A DNA stretch of 64,000 bases from Solanum dulcamara. Taxonomy: Eukaryota > Streptophyta > Magnoliopsida > Solanales > Solanaceae. Shown here one piece after another: positions 46,600 through 58,420 of this stretch (position 1 is its first letter; the number at the start of each line of letters is the position of its first letter). Location: assembly GCF_947179165.1 (NCBI RefSeq), contig NC_077242.1:54569097-54633096 (forward strand). The letters are read 5' to 3'. The position numbers and the translations under genes were made by a program. The notes beneath the pieces were generated by a model, which did not search any database, was not told the origin of the DNA, and worked only from the letters and a program-made list of their open reading frames with translations.

Positions 46600-48240
46600 G
46601 CCCTTAACGAATTTATCTCCTATTTTTCCTTCATCATCCACCAATATTGGAGAGGGTGACCTTCTATTTTTCATCCACACATAACTTGCCCTCATTGGAC
46701 AAGTTTTCTTAATTTTTCACTTGGATGGTTGTATTTAATTTTACCCCATCGCCAACATTATAATCAACTATATTCTTTTGCATAACCTTGGATTCCTCAA
46801 GCACCTTACCACTCCTTATGAATATTGCCATACAATTGTCGTCATTCTTTTGGTTTGGGAAAGTATCATTTGGAAGTGTGCCCTTGGCTCTTGTATTAAT
46901 TTGAGTCGGCAAATGGTTCTTTTGATTTTCTAAAATCTTGATTGAAGTGGAGTGGGAAATAAAGATTTGAGTCGGATTTGATACTTTAATTTTGAGATCC
47001 TTGACCATTGTCTGTAGAATCGACCTTTTTAAGAACAATTAAGCATATCTTCAATTTCAGAACCAGTTGGGCCACTCACACATGCTTGTCTATGGGGAGC
47101 ATTAGATTTTTTAGGAGGCATGTACGGATTATAACTTGGATGGTTGTACCTATCATCTGTTTTAACTCGGTCTTGCTCACGCCATTATCTATCATGGTCT
47201 CTACATAGACCTTCATGGTCTCTATAGGCTTGATTCTCATCCCTAGGATACCAAGGACCTTTATTGGTCACTTGGTACCCTGGGCAAATCCGATCCTTTG
47301 ATTGACAAGTACCTAACATCTTCATCAAAACTTGTATAAATTTCTTCTCCCTCATTCAAGGTTGAGTTGTGTGCCCCAATAACATTCACATTCTTGGTTT
47401 TGGCCCTCATCATATTATTTTCTAAGAGGTCAATATTTGTCATCAGTTTTTGCATTTATTCATCACGCCCCTCCTATTTTCTTCGCATTTCATTGGTTAT
47501 TGTTGATGTAGATGTCGATCCACCAATTGATTTCACTTTATCTCAGGTATGTCATGCCATATTAATCATGGCCATTTGATTCAAATAAGAGGACACTTGA
47601 GGGTAAGTGAGAATGATAAATGGACCTCCTACCAATTTATTTACTACCGCATGGTTGACATCATCAAAGGAGAGATAAAAAACTTATGGTAGCACTTGGT
47701 CGGACAACCCATGATTTAAGCACTCAGCCACTTTATTCTTAACCTTAGCCATACTCCATGTATAACCTCACCCAATATTTGATCAAAATTATTGATCTCA
47801 TCCCTCAATTTCAACATTCATGAGGGTGGGAAAAATCTTTCAACAAAATCTCTCTTCAACTCATCCTAAGTGTAATTGACCCTTAGGATACCTCCATAAG
47901 CCATGTAGTGACTTCATCGGAAAGTAAAAATGAGAATAATCGTAGCCGAATTGAATCTTGTCTAATATTGTGTATCTTGAAAGAAAGACACACTTATGCG
48001 AAATTCTACAAGTGCTTGTTCGCATCTTCAGTCGCTTGGCCTCCAAATAAGTCCTTTATTTATAGAAGATCGAGCATATGACAGGTGATTAGGAACACCA
48101 TATTCCCCACCTCTGAGGGTAAGAAAATTGCTCTAGCTACATCCATATCTGTGGGTACTTTGTTCGTGGAAATCTCATTTGCAAAGCTCGCATCTCCTAC
48201 ACTTTATTCATCAACCACTTGCTCCATTTTGCCCTATTTT
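46600..48240 (-). pseudogene. Athila/Tat-like gypsy gag (decayed)
   Basis: The 46709-47038 fragment carries GTLPNDTFPNQKNDDNCMAI followed by FIRSGKVLEE. This is the gag-to-protease junction pattern LPS-T--NPK----AI-(L/T)RSGK of the Athila/Tat clade. Upstream (to the right) are a DEDVRYLSIKG patch (47261-47455) and the N-terminal part with MEQVVDE near 48232-48210, MDVARAIFLP, and GQATEDANKHL near 48050-48020. Stops and frameshifts separate the pieces. Pol is absent: the left side is cut by the E5 LTR. The clade call is an inference from the motif. Confidence 0.6.
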
Positions 48241-50185
48241 TGGCAAGAAACAAACCAAAAAAAGTAACTGGAACACAAATTGCACACAAGTTTGAATATC
48301 AAAATCAATCAAAGACAATCCTCAACCAGTCACCGGAAAGGACTCTATTTTGATGAGATATCAACTATCTCTCATATTTCAGAACATAGGTGGTCATTTG
48401 TAGAAGATCGAGCATATTCTCTGAACTATCAACCATGTGTACCTTGGCTTCTTCACAACATCAAAACCCTTTCAAACAAAACACCAAACATTGCTTGAGT
48501 AGATGGAATATCCCTAGCACAAATCATTAAATGAGAAATTACTCACATTATCCCTTTCCTAGCTCAAATCCAAAGAGTAATTTTAACAAGTCCTTACTAT
48601 TGAGTCTTACCTAACTCTATTTTACTTTTCCACACCAAAATGAGTTAGAGAGCTCAATAAATATTTGCAACCACTGATATTAAGTAAATACTTCAAGACA
48701 ACAATAGATCCATGTCATATAATCAATTTTAGGAAAGATTAATCAAAACCCATTCACGGTTTCATATCCTCATCAAGCACATACACCCCTAGCTATGGAT
48801 TTATCTACTCATAAAACCAGAAACAAAGACTCCATAAAGAAAATCTTCTTTCCAAGCTAAATTAATAAAGAAAATCTGAATCCAAGCTTTGGAGTATACA
48901 ATATTGAAGGTTTTTATTTTCTTACTAAGATAAGAGTTCTTGAGTATGAAGATGAAGTTTCTATTTCTCACTCTAGAAACTTCTCTTTACACTCTTTTCA
49001 TTAAAAAATTAGATAACTATGAGAATGTGAATAATGGTACATAATTTCACAAATTCCTATTTTTTTCTTGAAAATTTCCAAAAGAAGTACAATTTCCATA
49101 AAATGCATTTTTGGTCCATCATCTTCTGCATTGATACTTGTATTGGACCGGTGAACTACCGATCCACCATTATGAGGTTCCAGTTTCTACCTTACATCAA
49201 CCTTCATTGCCTACATGAGCTTCTATGCTGGAAGTGGTGAACCGCCAATTGTCTATTGTGTTGTATCAATTGTAGCGCATGCACCCTATTAGTTTGGTCG
49301 AATCTAGATGACGTTTAGGTGGAAAGATGCTGGTCAAATTTTGTAAGTCGACAATTCCTTCGCCAGTGCACTTCAGTATTTTTTAGATCCAAATCCTTTG
49401 AAGTTGCTTTTTCAAAGGAATGCCTGCACATAAGAGAACTAGGTCTTAAAACCCCTTCAATTAGCATTAAAATATGGCAATAATCAAAGAATTTAAGTCT
49501 AATGAGTGACTCATCACCAATCTTGAATCTGCGATAATAAGGATGATAATGATCGGACCTTGAATTTATGACCATAAGGATGAAAATGACCAGACCTTGA
49601 ATCTGTGATGATACAAGCATCTATAAGAGAAATCCCTTGCAAAGTGCCATAAGTAAATTACTCCAACCTTGAACCTCATCTAAATCAAATAAGTCAAATG
49701 ACGCCCAAATTCATAACAGAACAATCATCGGGCCCAAAGCATCGAGGGAATTATGGATATTAAGTCACAAGACCTGAGATACTGCCTAAATAAGGCTCAA
49801 CTATCATACCTAAGTCTGTTATATCAGTTTATAAGGAGCTAACATCCGTAGCGACATCGGAGACTCTCTAAGGCATATTGGCTCCAAAACACAAGTCTAA
49901 GTCAACGCTAGCCTACATCTAGACTAAGATCACTAATAAAATTATATAATAGAAATAAAACTTTACATATAAATATAATTCTTTCACAAGGAAATCACCT
50001 ATTTGCTGTCTCGATGCATTTTAGGTCAATGTGTGTCAAACTGTGTTCATGGATAGTTATAGGTGTAGAACACACATTTTTATTCTAGTATTGAATACCT
50101 TTCAAAAGTTCATATTTAGGTGGAATTTCCCAAGATTCCTATGAACTGCTAGAGTTGTAATTCTATAAGCCTCATAGATAGTGCT
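48241..50185. other. Unassigned AT-rich sequence, probable leader or LTR of the Athila-like element
   Basis: No ORF here shows a domain. A TAGAAGATCGAGCATAT word occurs at about 48064 and 48400. Around 49150-49230 GGTGAACTACCGATCC and GGTGAACCGCCAATTG are near-repeats. No Asp-type PBS was found. The sequence lies where a 5' leader and LTR of the preceding element would be expected. Confidence 0.35.
49522..49610. repeat. 37-bp minisatellite, about 2.4 copies
   Basis: CTTGAAT words start at 49522, 49559 and 49596, an exact 37-base period. The units share AAGGATGA-AATGA and end in CGGAC or CAGAC. Copies differ at several sites. Confidence 0.7.
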
Positions 50186-50440
50186 ATTGGGATCCCATAG
50201 GAGAAAAAATAGATATCGACAAAGAAAGAAAAAGAACAGATAATTGGGTTAAATTGCATTCTTTATTAAAATAGTGATAGCCATATATATACACGAATTC
50301 ATAACTTTAAAATCTAAAGAAAAGGAGTAAAATAAGCTAACATTATCTCTAATAACTAAAGCCTAAAAAATAACAATAATTAATCAAGTTTTGGAGGTCA
50401 TGCTTCAAGCCTGTGTCATTGATATCGGAGGTTAGTGGTA
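50186..50440 (-). mobile_element. Possible solo copia-type LTR fragment
   Basis: On the minus strand TATATATATGGC is followed by AATAAAGAATGC and a TTTCTTTCTTTGTCG tract, the layout of TATA box, poly-A signal and U5 in compact copia LTRs. TATGGGATCCCAATAGC after it could be a decayed PBS. No second LTR is found. Confidence 0.3.
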
Positions 50441-50489
50441 CCAGTTCTTGGCTTTGACAGAGTTTGGATATAATAACAACTACCATTTC

Positions 50490-51229
50490 ATTCTCTGATG
50501 GACTGGTTTGATGCTTTTGGTGTTAGGACCTGGGGCACCAACTTGTTGCTTGATTCTATGGAATGAGTTTGTATGATCCAAGAGAGACTCTCTACTGCCA
50601 GGAGTAGGAACAAGAACAATGATGATTGGAGGGTACGAGCCCTAGAGTTCATGGTTGGCGACCTTGTGTTTCTTCGAGAGTTGCCTATGAAAGGCATTAT
50701 GATATTCGGGAGGAATATCAAGCTTAAACATGCATTCATTGGGCCTTTTGAATTTATGAGGAATAATGGAGAGACGACTTACGATTTAGCCTTACCTCCA
50801 CCTCTTTTAGGTGTTTACCCTGCTTTTCATGTCTCCATGTTGAGGTGGTATGTTCCAGATAAGTTTACCTTACTTCAGTGGGATTTTGTTCAGTTTGATG
50901 AGTCATTAGATTTTGAGGAGGAGCCTATAACTATTCTAGATAGACAAGTTAGGAAGTTGAGGTCAGAAGAGATTCTGTCGGTGAAGGTTCAGTGGAGGCA
51001 TCGTTCGATCGAGGCAGCTACTCAGGAGGATGAGCTTGACATGCCGACCAGGAATCCTTACCTTTTCAAGCCTTTAGGTTCCTTTCTTTATTTCACTTTC
51101 GAGGACGAAAGTCCTTATAGTAGTGAATATCATAATGACCTTCTAAGTCATTTGCTTGCTTTTATGTGTATTTCTTATGTTTCCCCTTCCCGTAGCCGAC
51201 CAGGAATCCTTACCTTTTCAAGCCTTTAG
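50490..51229 (+). pseudogene. E6 pol 3' end: integrase C-terminus and chromodomain-like tail
   Basis: Unlike its neighbours this gypsy is on the plus strand. It begins at about 50493 with LMDWFDAFGVRTWGTNLLLD and one stop (codon TGA after DSME). The open stretch 50573-51229 follows: QERLSTARSR, then FMVGDLVFLRELPMKGIM, GPFEFMRNNGETTYDLALPP, PAFHVSMLRWYVPDKFTL, and the chromodomain-like part ITILDRQVRKLRSEEILSVK through MPTRNPYLF. The normal end is near PYLF; the ORF runs on because of a downstream tandem duplication. Everything upstream (core, RT, gag) is missing. It is well preserved, so relatively young. Confidence 0.88.
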
Positions 51230-51346
51230 GTTCCTTTCTTTATTTCACTTTCGAGGACGAAAGTCCTTATAGTAGTGAATATCATAATGACCTTCTAAGT
51301 CATTTTCTTGCTTTTATGTGTATTTCTTATGTTTCCCCTTCCCGTA
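51043..51346 (+). repeat. 152-bp tandem duplication across the E6 pol end and 3' untranslated region
   Basis: 51043-51194 and 51195-51346 are identical except for about one base (catttg versus cattttc). Each unit contains the palindrome CTTTCG-AGGA-CGAAAG (51096-51111 and 51248-51263), the hairpin that precedes the PPT in related elements. Copy 2 starts exactly where copy 1 ends. Confidence 0.92.
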
Positions 51347-54221
51347 GCTTCTGTGCTATTGATTGGATGTCCTGGGATTGGTGGCACAGTTTTTGAGGTA
51401 GTCGAAAGAGCTTTTAGAGAGATTTTCCCTATTTGGGAGCTTTTATGTGAAAAGGTTTGACTCTGGTCGACATTCTTGGTAAATGGGCTTGAATGATATT
51501 TTCATTAGCGTCATTAGCTCTAGAAAATTGAGTGTTTTCTAGAATAAACATTGTTATGGATCCAAAGCTTATCAAGATGATTTTGAGGAGTTTTTTTAAA
51601 TTGCTTGTTTTAGTTGTTTTCTGTAAGAGTTAATTTGTGTCAATATTTTATTAAAACAAGCTCTGTTAGTGAATTAATTAATTCCATTGAGTGTGAAATA
51701 TTATTTCTGGTTGAGTAGAATATTTGGTTTGTGTTCATTGGACACCAAATGAATCCTGAGGGTCTATTTGGGACTTGGAATCAAATCCCAATTCTGTTGG
51801 TGATACCATCATTAGTGTTACCACTCCTATGGAGCTAGGCATCCCATCAGCGCCTTCCCTTCTTGGAAGATGAGTCATACCAAAAAGGGGGTTGACTCAA
51901 CCAACGGTCACACCAGCTAAGCCTTGTTCTGCTCAAATGGGCTTGTGCCTACAAAGTTAGGCCTGCACCAGCAAAGCTGGTGACGTTGATAGGCTCTACT
52001 CCTATGGAGCTTTCCTCACGTAATCAGTATTGCATAGACAACCCCCAGTCCACCGGTGCGGTGATCGCAAATAATTTTAAATGGGTTCTTTCCCATTTGT
52101 CCAAATTACAAAACTTATTTCCTTCATTGTTAGAGTTCGGTTCTAGGTGAACTTGCTCAATTCTCAACCAAATCAGTTGATTTTAAAGTAATTTTCCTCT
52201 CCCTCACTTTCTAGTACTAAATATAGCTTCATTTTTGCATTTTGTTATCATTTTACATCTCAAATTTCATGAATTCTAAGTTCTTTAAAGTTTAGTTTTT
52301 GGACCATTTGATGTCCAAATTGACTCTCATCTTTACCCATTCTAGGCATATCATCCTAACCTCAAGGGGAACATAATGACAAAGTTAGTTTTTTATTTTG
52401 TTTTTATTCAATTTCCAATATAAATTTCCTTACCTCCGATATGGGTGTCGTTAGTATCATATTGATGCATAGTTTCTATTTTTGACAGCATGGCAGCATT
52501 TTGAGGCTCTTCAGAAAGGAAAAGTTTCCTAGTACAGGTTTGAGCGCAATTTTAACTTTGATATAGGTTACGGTCTTCTCTTTTAGACTTGGCTTAGTTA
52601 GATTCTATATAAATTGAGTTGCATTAATCGTTAAGAAGGTTTTAGGATTAGATTTTAGGTTTGTATGATCCTAAAATGTATTATTTATCATTTTCGAGAA
52701 ATTAGTCTAGTATTTTAGCAGTACAACCTTAGATTAGGATTAGCCTTAGTCTTGGTTTGTGATGTAGGAACTTTTGAATGCTTCTAGGTGGCGTAAAACT
52801 TAGATTTACACACATGGGTAATTTTGTTATGATTGTATGCCTTTTTCCTATTATTTTTTAGATTTTACCATGTTGTTACAGTGATTGGAGGCTTGAGGCC
52901 ATGAACTTGAACTGGTTGGAATTTCAACTTAGTATGACTGTACTATGGTTGTTTACCCTAATAATTATGTGATGTTATGGAACTATATATAGTTGTTTAT
53001 GATTGGCATGTATTCATCTCATGACATCTTTATTTGATCACGAATGGAGTTGGGAATGAAAGAATACACTTTTTCGGTTTCTAAACTGGTTTTCTATGGA
53101 TCTTTTGGATTTTGGGCTTCGAGTGAGCGTTTATTGGTTTATTTTAGAAATATGGGTTTTTTTACTGAGAAACTCTATATTTTTCTTGGAATTCTTGATT
53201 TAAAAGATATATTTACTTTAAACTTACTAATTTTACTACCGAGATATGGTTTTCCCAAGGAAAGTGCACAGTTTTTACAAGATTTTGGACTTGAAAGGAA
53301 ATTTTTTCTCAACCCATGGATTTTGATAGGTTGTTGAGAGAGGGATTATTTTACGGTACTGTGAGCATGAAGGATGGTTTCAGGTTGCACTACATGCATA
53401 TTGCATATGTACTTGGCTCTGATGGCCCACATATTGAATTTCAGATTTTACTTTTATGCATATTTTCATGAGCTCTGGAGGGTCTACAAAATGTCTCAAG
53501 GAGCCTACAAGGTAGCTGGCGAGATAATTTTAAGACTTCTTACTTGATATACATTGTCTACATATGCATTGCATCATTTCAAATTGTATAATTTTGTGTG
53601 GTTGATTTGTATCTATCCCTTATTGTACTTTCTCTATCACTGTTGCTTTGGTATGTTTCTTGTTAGATGTTCACTTGTAGTGTTAGCACTATCATACCTC
53701 TTTTATTTATAGTTCCTATCTAAGATCGGTCAACCTATGATGTCTACTGTTTACCCCATATTTTGGTACTCATACTATACTTTTGTATGTTTTTGTTATG
53801 AAGCACCTAGTACGAGCAACCTCACAATTTCTAGATCTCCTGAGGTCGTCGCTTCTAGATCGTGGTGAGCTCTTGGCCTTTTACTTAATTTTTTTTCTCT
53901 TTTGTACTATCTCTGTATTTTTGTATTTTGATTAGACAGAACCATTGTATATAGCTCTTTTTTGCACTTAGATGCTCTTGTACTAGTGACATCAGGTTCG
54001 GGTTTAGTTCTTATTTATATTCGTCTATCTTGGTCACTTTTGGGCCCAGTTTGTATATTTTGTCTTGATATATGCATATCTATGCTATGGGCCTTTTCTA
54101 TGTCTCTATTTTGCCTCCACGTAGTTATTTTCTAATTTGATATCGCTTGTTGTTGGATTTTGTCTTGCCTACTGAGGGGCTTATTGTAGGTGCCATCATG
54201 TTTGGGAACCAAGTCATGACA
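51347..54221 (+). mobile_element. E6 3' LTR region
   Basis: It follows the E6 pol end and finishes with GGGAACCAAGTCATGACA at about 54204-54221, a TCATGACA-type 3' terminus like those of E1 and EB. The left border is uncertain because the duplication replaced the PPT. It contains long T-rich stretches and a CACCTAGTACGAGCAAC word typical of LTR leaders. The 97-residue plus ORF at 53044-53337 has no domain and is treated as LTR sequence. Confidence 0.5.
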
Positions 54222-54800
54222 TCCACTTGCTAGAACCTCCGTCCCTCCACCTTTACTCTGTTCATAGAACTTTTCTCAAAGGCATATTTATCTTTGGGTG
54301 TTGCACCTCGTTTGTTCATAGTTATCTCTGCCAAAGATTTCAGTTTTGTAGTGTTTACGATTGATTTCTCGCCAGTCTATCTCTAGTACATTTCTTTTTA
54401 TGCTCATCACTACTCTACTACCTATCTCGCATGATTTTGCGACTTGAAATCCATTCGAATTAGATGGTGATTTTGATGTAAATTTGATTAAAGTATTACT
54501 TCTTAATCCATCTAAATCATCATGCCCTAAATTTCATGGCATGTTCGATTAATTTATCAAGCTAATCTTTTGTTCATATGGTGTATATTGTATACTTTCA
54601 CAATTAATGATTTCTTTTGAAATTGTGTGGATAACATGTTATTCCTCAATTTATGTTTGTTTGTTTTTTTTTGCTACAAATGAGCCAATTGAACTCATAT
54701 GATGACTTTGTCTAATAGCAACTTTATATATCAGTGTGGCACAAGTTGTGTTTATTAAAGCAACTTTATATATTGAAAATAATACTCTAGGATTTTATTC
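54222..54800. other. Spacer between E6 and E7, nothing recognised
   Basis: AT-rich sequence without long ORFs. AGCAACTTTATATAT occurs twice (about 54717 and 54758). Part of it may be the missing front of the E7 5' LTR, but it does not match 62399-62490. Confidence 0.4.
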
Positions 54801-55602
54801 TTGCTACCACCACCTGCTGTGGTTGGTGGACACAACAGAGGACAGAAGGCTTTCCAGCCAAACAGAGGACACTAGGTTGTTTTTGTCCATGCATTAAATA
54901 CACTCTTTGAAACAAAATAACCTAGGTTTGGCACACCAAGAATATACAAACAAAAACCATTATTTTCTCTTAAGAAAGAACAACTTCACCAAGGTATCAA
55001 GGGACCTGATAGAGTCATTCAAGAAATGTCTTTTCTTTATTTCTTTGGTGTAATATTGTGTTTTATGTTCTAACATTGTAAGATCAGTTCCTATGCTATA
55101 AAAGAATCTTGGTCATTTCATATTACACTCCTTGTCATTAAGTTCATAGCTAGAGTTAGCTTTCAAGGTTGTGTTTGAAGTCTATTTCAACTAGAGTTAG
55201 TTGGGACAGTGGGCAATAGAGTTATTGATTAGTTTTCTAGTCATGGCTAGAGTTAACTTGATCAGAGTGTTCAAAGTCTATGTCAACTAGAGTTAGTTGG
55301 GATAGTGAGAAATAGAGGTATTGATTAGGCTCAAGTCTTGTAATAGAGTTATTACAAGGGGAAGGATTTAAGAGTATAATGTCTAGGTTATAAGCGTCTG
55401 TAAGCCAAAGATTTGCTCTTTGCCTTTAGTGAAGTTGGTTGCTATACCCTACAAGACAGATCGTGGTTTTTCCTCCCTTAAGTAAGGAGTTGTTCACGTA
55501 AAATCGTGTGCATTATCTTTACTCACTTTTTTGTTTTATTACTTACATTTTTGTCAAGGAACCTAGTCCATTGATACGGTGGTGGATTCGTATAAGCTAT
55601 CA
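54801..55602 (+). repeat. E7 5' LTR, truncated at its front
   Basis: ACCACCACCTGCTGTGGTTG and GGACACAACAGAGGACAG at 54806-54847 align with 62535-62575 of the 3' LTR, as does CTTTCCAGC followed by AGGACACTA. The 5' copy then continues about 700 bp to the PBS, giving the U5 end that the 3' copy lacks. It ends in CA at 55602. Confidence 0.65.
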
Positions 55603-55603
55603 A

Positions 55604-55616
55604 TTGGCATCATATC
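55604..55616 (+). other. E7 primer-binding site (decayed)
   Basis: TTGGCATCATATC replaces TTGGTATCAGAGC; still tRNA-iMet type, two bases after the LTR end. Confidence 0.55.
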
Positions 55617-55668
55617 TTTTATTCTCTATATGGTTAACACCGAGAGAAGATTCTGTAAGTTGAAGGAT

Positions 55669-57480
55669 AGCTGCTCCACCAAATCTTAAAGAGGAACAAT
55701 CTACTACTAGGCCACCTAGATTGAATGGTCAATTCTATGGATGGTGGAAAGCTCGCATGCACGACTTCCTCATGGCTGAGGACAGTGAACTTTGGGATGT
55801 TGATCTAGATGGGCCCTATGTTCCTATAAGAAAATTTAAAAAAGGAGAAGTTACATGAGTGATCCCCAAAACTCGAAAGGAGTATGATAAAGCTAACAAA
55901 AAGAAAATTGAAAAGAATTACAAAGAAAAAAATGGTTGTTTGTGGGATAGGACCTAACGAGTACAATAGGATTTGTACTTGTGAGTCAGCTCAAGAAATA
56001 TGGGACTATTTGAGAACCACTCACAAAGGAACTACACAAGTGAAGGAATCTAAGGTAGACATACTGACTACTTAATATGGAAACTTCATTATGAAGGAAG
56101 GGTAAACCATCCAGGAGATGCATACAAGGTTCACCTCTATCACCAAGGATCTTTGATGTCTAGGTGAACCCATTCATCCCAACAAGCAAGTCAGAATGAT
56201 TTTCATAATTCTTCCTAAGTTCTAGGAAATCAAAGTGAATGTTATTACTGAAGAAAATGACCTGGAAATCCTCATTATGGATGAGCTAATCATAAATCTT
56301 CAAACACATAAGTTAAATAAGCAACAAGACTATTCTAAGAAGGATATGAAGAAGGAAAAATCCTTAGATATTAATGCCACTTAGAGTGAGGACTGTGAAG
56401 ACGATGATGATATGACTTACCTTACCAAAAGATTTCACAAAATCATGAGAACTCATGATAGATTCATGAAGAAAGGTACCACAAACAGAACAACAAATGG
56501 CACTGTCTGGAGTAACAGATGTGGAAAGCCAGGATATTTTATCATAGATTGTCACATGCAGAAAGGAGAATAGAGAGATTCTGGCAAGACTGGGGACACG
56601 GAGACAAACAAAGGGACCATGTACCTAATAAATCAAGAAGAAGAATTGTTGCTAATTATGTAGTAACAAAGGCCCTTATTGTGTGGGGAAACTCCTCAAG
56701 AGACTCTGCGGATTCTGATCATCCAGATGATGCATTCATGTTGGCTATAAAAGATGATGATGATGAAGTGTTCAACACCATGTTTACCTTCTTAGCAAAA
56801 TCTGGTGATAAGGTGGATGAAGTGGTAACTTTTCTTGACCTTAAGGAAAATCTGAATGCTTACTTTCTCAAGAAATTTAAAAAAATAGCTTGTGTTTTGA
56901 TTGACTCACTATGTGAGTTAACCTCTGGAAAAGATTTTATGAACAATAGCATTGACATTTTTCAAGATTAAAATACTGCCTTGGTCATTCAAATATTTGA
57001 ATTAGAAGAAAAAAATTGTTTTGTTGGAAGCTGAAAATAATGATGTGAATGAAAGGTTGAAGTATAGCGCTGAAATAGATTTCAAGTAGAAGGGTAAGGC
57101 TAATAGAGTTGACCTGGAACTTGAGGAAATCCTTTAAAACTCTACATTAAAATTAGGTATAGCACTAGAGAGAAACCTTCAATTAGAAAAGGACCTGGTC
57201 CGTGTTAAGAAAGATTTAAGCAAATCTCTCATATGGACCACGTCTTCTAAAATTTTAAAAAATCTGACAAATCAAGGTCACAATTGTAGAAAGAGCATAG
57301 GATGCAGAATGATAGATCCCCCTTTCAATCCTCATAAAAAGTATGTATCTGTGTCGGATAACCTACTGTGTATTCATTGTGGTAGAAATGATCACCTTAA
57401 AAAGGACTATGATGCCTAGAAAAGAATGGAGAAGAATTTCTCAAGGTATTATCAACAAAAAAAAGTCAGAAGACGGCACA
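55669..57480 (+). pseudogene. E7 gag
   Basis: It opens with TTRPPRLNGQFYGWWKARMH and DFLMAEDSELWDVDLDGPYV. The capsid part continues as IGPNEYNRICTCESAQEIWD and YLRTTHKGTTQVKESKVDIL (55884-56075), then MHTRFTSI. The zinc knuckle is RCGKPGYFIIDC near 56515-56555, missing the first Cys and with Tyr for His. A second, later knuckle CIHCGRNDHLKKDY near 57370-57415 has Tyr for the last Cys. The 150-residue ORF at 56519-56971 is in a shadow frame. Numerous stops. Confidence 0.8.
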
Positions 57481-57629
57481 TGGTGCTAACATAAAAATGA
57501 GAAAGCAGACGTTGCTTTTATGGACTATGAAAGCATTGATTACACTGCTATTTACGTTTTGGGAGCTCAAGCTTAAATGAGTTCCCAAACCTAGTCAGTA
57601 ATCTTTGTGCAAAAAAAGTCTGAAGGAAG

Positions 57630-58420
57630 CAGTTAGTTTTGTTTCGTGGATAGCATATGCTCAAAGTACATGGTGGGAAGGAACAAAAATTTCCTCTCAC
57701 TCAAGGCGATGCAAGGTGGAAGTGTCTCCTTTGAAAATTAAATAAAGGGTATATTCTTTGAAATTGGAAGAATTGGAAAATCACAAGAGCATTCACTTGA
57801 AGATATGTACTACATATATGAGCTAAAATATAATTTTCTCAGTGTATATCAAATCTGTGATAAAGGAAATGAAGTTAGATTTCTTTCAAAAAAAATGCAT
57901 TATGACTAATTTGTCATCTCAAGAAGTGATCTTGACTGCAAAACGATGCAAGAAAATGTATGCGACTGATCTGAACACTAATTAAAGAGATAATCTAATA
58001 TTTGTAGAGCTCAAGATAAAAGTACAGAGAAGTGGCATAAGACACTGGGGCATGTTATCTCATCTTTGCTAAAAAAACTTGTGACAAGGGACCTGGTTCG
58101 TGGGCTTCCAAAGGTAAATTTTACAGAAAATAATGTATACGATGCGTGTGTCAAAGAAAAGCAAACCAGAATCTATTTTAAGAAAAAGAAGGAGGTCAAT
58201 ACTACTAGACCTCTTGAAATTATCCACATGGACTTGTGTGGACCTATTAAGATTCAAAGATGAGGAAGGAAGAAGTACAGTTTTGTTATTGTCGATGACT
58301 TCTCAAGGTACACCTGGAAAATGTTTATAAGAACCAAGGAAGAGATTGTTGAAGTTTTGATAACATTTTCAAAGATGATCCAGACAATGCTTGATTGCAA
58401 ATAAAGTAGTCATCACATGA
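57630..58420 (+). pseudogene. E7 pol: protease and integrase N-terminal half
   Basis: The protease is seen as FVDSICSKYMVGRNKNFLSL near 57632-57690, where the active-site DSG has become DSI, then MQGGSVSFEN. The GAG_pre-integrase block is 58030-58260: KWHKTLGHVISSLLKKLVTR and DLVRGLPKVNF, then YDACVKEKQTR with the zinc-binding Cys reduced. The integrase core start is IIHMDLCGPIKIQ, a stop, then KKYSFVIVDDFSRYTWKMFI with the first catalytic Asp. The core ends abruptly at about 58405. Confidence 0.85.

Noticed and set aside
53044..53337. A 97-residue plus ORF with hydrophobic stretches, a possible small membrane protein
   Set aside because: It sits inside the E6 LTR, in T-rich sequence where Phe and Leu codons arise by composition, and has no recognisable family.
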